A stretch of 32,883 bases of DNA from an uncultured Christensenellaceae bacterium (lineage in GTDB: Bacteria > Bacillota > Clostridia > Christensenellales > UBA3700), in the NCBI GenBank assembly GCA_910588015.1, contig CAJUOK010000017.1, positions 1-32,883 on the forward strand, read 5' to 3'. The first letter of the stretch is position 1, and each line of letters starts with the position of its first letter. The translations under genes were made by a program, and so were the position numbers. A model generated the notes under the pieces. That model was not told the DNA's origin and searched no databases. It saw nothing but the letters and a program-made list of their open reading frames with translations. Below are positions 30,382 through 32,883 of this stretch, in pieces.

Positions 30382-32427
30382 CTATTGCGTTTTATTTTCC
30401 ATAATAGACTTGGCAAAAAGCCATTTAGTCTTGGTATGAACTATTATGCCGCCAAGTATGAAAGAAAACGCTGACACAATCAAAGGCGCCGCATAGCCGA
30501 CCGGCAAGATAAGTTCGGTAAACAACTTTGTATCAATGCCTTGTGTGAATAACGCTATATAGCCCCTGCCGAACAGATACAAACAAAACGCGCCCAAAGC
30601 TATGCCCAAAATGCATTCAATAGCAATTATCGTGAATACTTGCGCAGAAAGAAGGCGTTTTATATTTTTCTTGCCGAATCCAAGCGAACGCAATATGTTG
30701 TACGACTTGGCTTTTGACGATATCAAAAATCCAAAAGACACATACCCCATTGCTACGATACCTACAAACGACATAATCATTAAAGGTAAAAATGCAATAT
30801 ATCTGAAATTCTGAAACATACCGTAGATTTCAGATGTGAAATATACTCCTTCGCTATGCATATTCATAGGTAGGTCACCCCAAAGTTCCAGACTCTTTCC
30901 AACATATTCAATTTTCATCAACCGCCCGTAGACATTCCATACGTCTTTAAAATTGAAATAGAATCCTTCAAAACCGCTATAGAAACCTCCCGATTGCATT
31001 GTAGCATTATATAAAAAATCTTTCTTTTCCGCGGCAAGAATTAAGCATTGCGCCATTTTATTGGTTTTGAGAAAATACTCATATTCGTCCTTTGCCTTGC
31101 CGACATCGTCCAAGTCCGTATAATACAGTCCTTCTTCAAAAATTCCGCAAATGCTGTATTTATCGTCGCGAATAGTAATCTCTCTGCCTATCAGCGTTTT
31201 CAAATCGTCGGTCTTATAGTCATTGAATACCTGCGCCATATATTTGGCGAAGCAATATGGCAACATAACGTCGTCTTGTTTTTGGGGAACGTCTCCGTAT
31301 AAAATTTCCGCGCCCAAACCTGCGTCGGGATTATACGCCATACCCAAAGAAACCATAGGAGCCTTTCCGTGCTTTTTAATATATTTATCGTTTTCCGAGT
31401 CGTCTTTCTCGAATTTATCGTTGTTAATACTAAATCTATAGACCGCGGAACAGCCGAATCCCACTCTTTGTTTAAACGCGCTTATGATACTGTTATCAAC
31501 GTTTACAAAAGAACTGCTCAAAGAAATCACAACGTCTTTGTTCTTGCTTTTAGAAAGCGAAGAAGCATATGCAAGAGGCAAATCGCTTATCACTCCCACT
31601 GTAAAAGCAATAGCGAGAATACAAATCGTAATAAAAGATATGATTGACGCGACAATCTTGCTCTTATTTTTTTCAACGCCCCATAACGCCATTCTGGCAA
31701 GAGTCTTAACCGGCAATTTGCTTTCGCTTGCCGAATCTATTTCTCGCCCATACTCCACTGAGGGTTTTTCTTCTTGGAAAGGCAAATCGCAATTTTTTAC
31801 CGCGCCGTCAAAAAGCTCTACGGTATAATCGGCGTATTTGCTGTTGAGCTTTTCGTTGTGGCTGACGACAATGACAAGTCTATCGCCGGATATTTCTTTG
31901 AGTATATCCATAATTCTGACGGCGTTACGGCTATCGAGATTACCTGTTGGCTCGTCGGCGAATATCATTGCTTGTTTTTTTGCGATAGCCCTTGCGATAG
32001 ACACTCTCTGTTTTTCTCCGCCCGACAGCTTGGACACCCTTTTATCCGCGTAACTTTCTGCTATGCCTACTTTTTTCAACAGTTCTTTGACGGCGCTTTC
32101 CGAATATTCTTCACCGCTTGCCTGCATACCCAACGCTATATTTTCACCCACCGTCAATTCGCTGACAAGCATATAGTCTTGATATATATTGCCGCAAAAT
32201 TTGCGTCTGAATTTTTCGCTGTTTTCGGCATTTATTTCCACGCCGTCAAACTCAATCTTGCCGCAGGTAGGATAATCCAGCGCGGTAAGCAAATTCAAAA
32301 GCGTGCTTTTGCCGCTCCCGCTTTCTCCTTTTATCACCACAAGCCCGCTGTCGGGAAAAGTCAGCGTCACGTCGTTAAGCGCGATTTTGTCTTGATATTC
32401 TTTGCTTATTCCAATTGCTCTCAACAT
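30382..32427 (-). CDS. MacB-like ABC transporter, shortened paralogue
   Basis: 681 residues, a close paralogue of the downstream transporter. Walker A GESGSGKST at 34-42, signature LSGGEKQR, Walker B MIFADEP, then a first helix (about 265-290), an extracellular domain and three C-terminal helices. It is about 125 residues shorter. The missing part is the distal half of the extracellular domain, which in the paralogue contains ERGEVYIEKTFAEAKGIKVGD and the DGMVVKDIFDLPDKNNF segment; the frame is intact across the join. The ATG at 32427 is chosen by homology (MLRAIGISKEY against MIKVIGIGKEF) and has GGAGG 10 nt upstream; the ATG at 32436 has only one base of spacing. It lies 17 bp after the third transporter, in the same unit. 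Confidence 0.88.
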   Translation of the reverse strand: MLRAIGISKEYQDKIALNDVTLTFPDSGLVVIKGESGSGKSTLLNLLTALDYPTCGKIEFDGVEINAENSEKFRRKFCGNIYQDYMLVSELTVGENIALGMQASGEEYSESAVKELLKKVGIAESYADKRVSKLSGGEKQRVSIARAIAKKQAMIFADEPTGNLDSRNAVRIMDILKEISGDRLVIVVSHNEKLNSKYADYTVELFDGAVKNCDLPFQEEKPSVEYGREIDSASESKLPVKTLARMALWGVEKNKSKIVASIISFITICILAIAFTVGVISDLPLAYASSLSKSKNKDVVISLSSSFVNVDNSIISAFKQRVGFGCSAVYRFSINNDKFEKDDSENDKYIKKHGKAPMVSLGMAYNPDAGLGAEILYGDVPQKQDDVMLPYCFAKYMAQVFNDYKTDDLKTLIGREITIRDDKYSICGIFEEGLYYTDLDDVGKAKDEYEYFLKTNKMAQCLILAAEKKDFLYNATMQSGGFYSGFEGFYFNFKDVWNVYGRLMKIEYVGKSLELWGDLPMNMHSEGVYFTSEIYGMFQNFRYIAFLPLMIMSFVGIVAMGYVSFGFLISSKAKSYNILRSLGFGKKNIKRLLSAQVFTIIAIECILGIALGAFCLYLFGRGYIALFTQGIDTKLFTELILPVGYAAPLIVSAFSFILGGIIVHTKTKWLFAKSIMENKTQ

Positions 32428-32444
32428 TGCGCTCATCCCTCCTT

Positions 32445-32883
32445 TTATTCAGTCTGCCTGTTTTCCGATATAGACTTTGAAAACAGCGATTTGATTTTTA
32501 TTATTACTATTGCCGCTCCGAGCAATACCGTCACAACAGTCACTATCAACGGAGCTATGTATCCCATTGGCAAAATAACTTCGCTAGCTAGAGACGCAGC
32601 AACTCCCAATTTGGACTTTAGATACAATCTACCGAAAATATGACAAAACAGCGCTCCCAATCCTATACCCAAAAGCAATCCCGCTATCAACAACACAAAT
32701 ACCTGCGCCGCCAATATCGCCGTTATATTCTTTTTGCCGAAACCTATTGAACGCAATATATTAAATGAATTGCCTTTCGACTCTATTATGTAGCCAACTG
32801 TCACAAATCCCATAGCCGCCATTCCTATAATCGATATCAACGCCAAAGGTAAAAATATAAGAAATTTTATAGACCGATAGCAT
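32445..32883 (-). CDS. Third MacB-like ABC transporter, C-terminal part only (window edge)
   Basis: The frame is open to the right edge; about 145 C-terminal residues are visible. They hold the last transmembrane block, with MGFVTVGYIIESKGNSFNIL, LRSIGFGKKNITAIL and the final KSLFSKSISENRQTE, matching the ends of the two downstream paralogues (LRALGFGKKS, WLFAKSIMENKT). It is the upstream member of the cluster; the ATPase part must lie outside the window. The methionine-like TTG at 32846 is internal and not a start. Confidence 0.85.
   Translation of the reverse strand, partial: CYRSIKFLIFLPLALISIIGMAAMGFVTVGYIIESKGNSFNILRSIGFGKKNITAILAAQVFVLLIAGLLLGIGLGALFCHIFGRLYLKSKLGVAASLASEVILPMGYIAPLIVTVVTVLLGAAIVIIKIKSLFSKSISENRQTE

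Noticed and set aside
30382..32427. Frameshifted pseudogene explanation for the short ABC transporter
   Set aside because: The frame is continuous with all ATPase motifs and C-terminal helices intact, so an in-frame deletion fits better.
31774..32643. Plus-strand open frame of 289 codons across two ABC transporter genes
   Set aside because: It runs antisense through the ATPase-coding region of a clear gene and into the next; composition is typical of a shadow frame.
1..32883. CRISPR array, tRNA or rRNA genes, insertion sequences
   Set aside because: No regularly spaced repeats, cloverleaf-like segments, transposase-like proteins or terminal inverted repeats were seen.

Overview
The window reads as a chromosomal segment of an uncultured Bacillota, most likely a Clostridia-type gut or anaerobic organism. 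The signs are GGAGG-type Shine-Dalgarno (SD) sites before most genes, sigma-A promoters with many TGn-extended -10 elements, a zinc-type S14, a zinc-type S4, a KOW-domain RNA-binding protein between map and infA, and a two-subunit LeuC/LeuD isomerase. Genus and species cannot be read from the sequence alone. No tRNA, rRNA, CRISPR array, insertion sequence or phage gene was recognised.

Layout. 1-2510 (minus strand): a truncated secreted-protein gene coupled by an ATGA overlap to an ECF-like sigma factor, then a cytidine deaminase-like gene behind a gene that joins an RpoA-CTD-like domain to WG repeats. 2650-7328 (plus strand): a secreted, C-terminally anchored protein of unknown function, then leuC-leuD-leuB ending at a strong bidirectional terminator. 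7438-10322 (minus): a TTG-started lipoprotein of the endonuclease/exonuclease/phosphatase family, acyl carrier protein with its own promoter and terminator, and an alpha/beta hydrolase gene translationally coupled to an Sfp-type phosphopantetheinyl transferase.

10437-26205 (minus) is the complete S10-spc-alpha supercluster in classical order: rpsJ-rplC-rplD-rplW-rplB-rpsS-rplV-rpsC-rplP-rpmC-rpsQ-rplN-rplX-rplE-rpsN-rpsH-rplF-rplR-rpsE-rpmD-rplO-secY-adk-map-KOW-infA-rpmJ, then a 275-bp break, then rpsM-rpsK-rpsD-rpoA-rplQ. Both sub-operons start with a promoter and a long leader that can fold, upstream of rpsJ (about 180 nt) and upstream of rpsM (about 130 nt). These leaders are the best candidates here for undescribed RNA regulation. 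26672-27637 is pfkA, whose SD is separated from its start codon by a hairpin. 27855-32883 holds three tandem MacB-like ABC transporters with fused ATPase and FtsX permease; the third is cut by the window edge.

The most unusual points are two apparently leaderless genes with identical TATAAT-N6-ATG geometry, a cytidine deaminase lacking its third zinc cysteine, the alpha-CTD/WG-repeat fusion, the pfkA hairpin between SD and start, and the S10 leader with a possible nine-codon leader peptide placed just before an A-tract/U-tract hairpin. I saw no single complete novel defence or mobile system.
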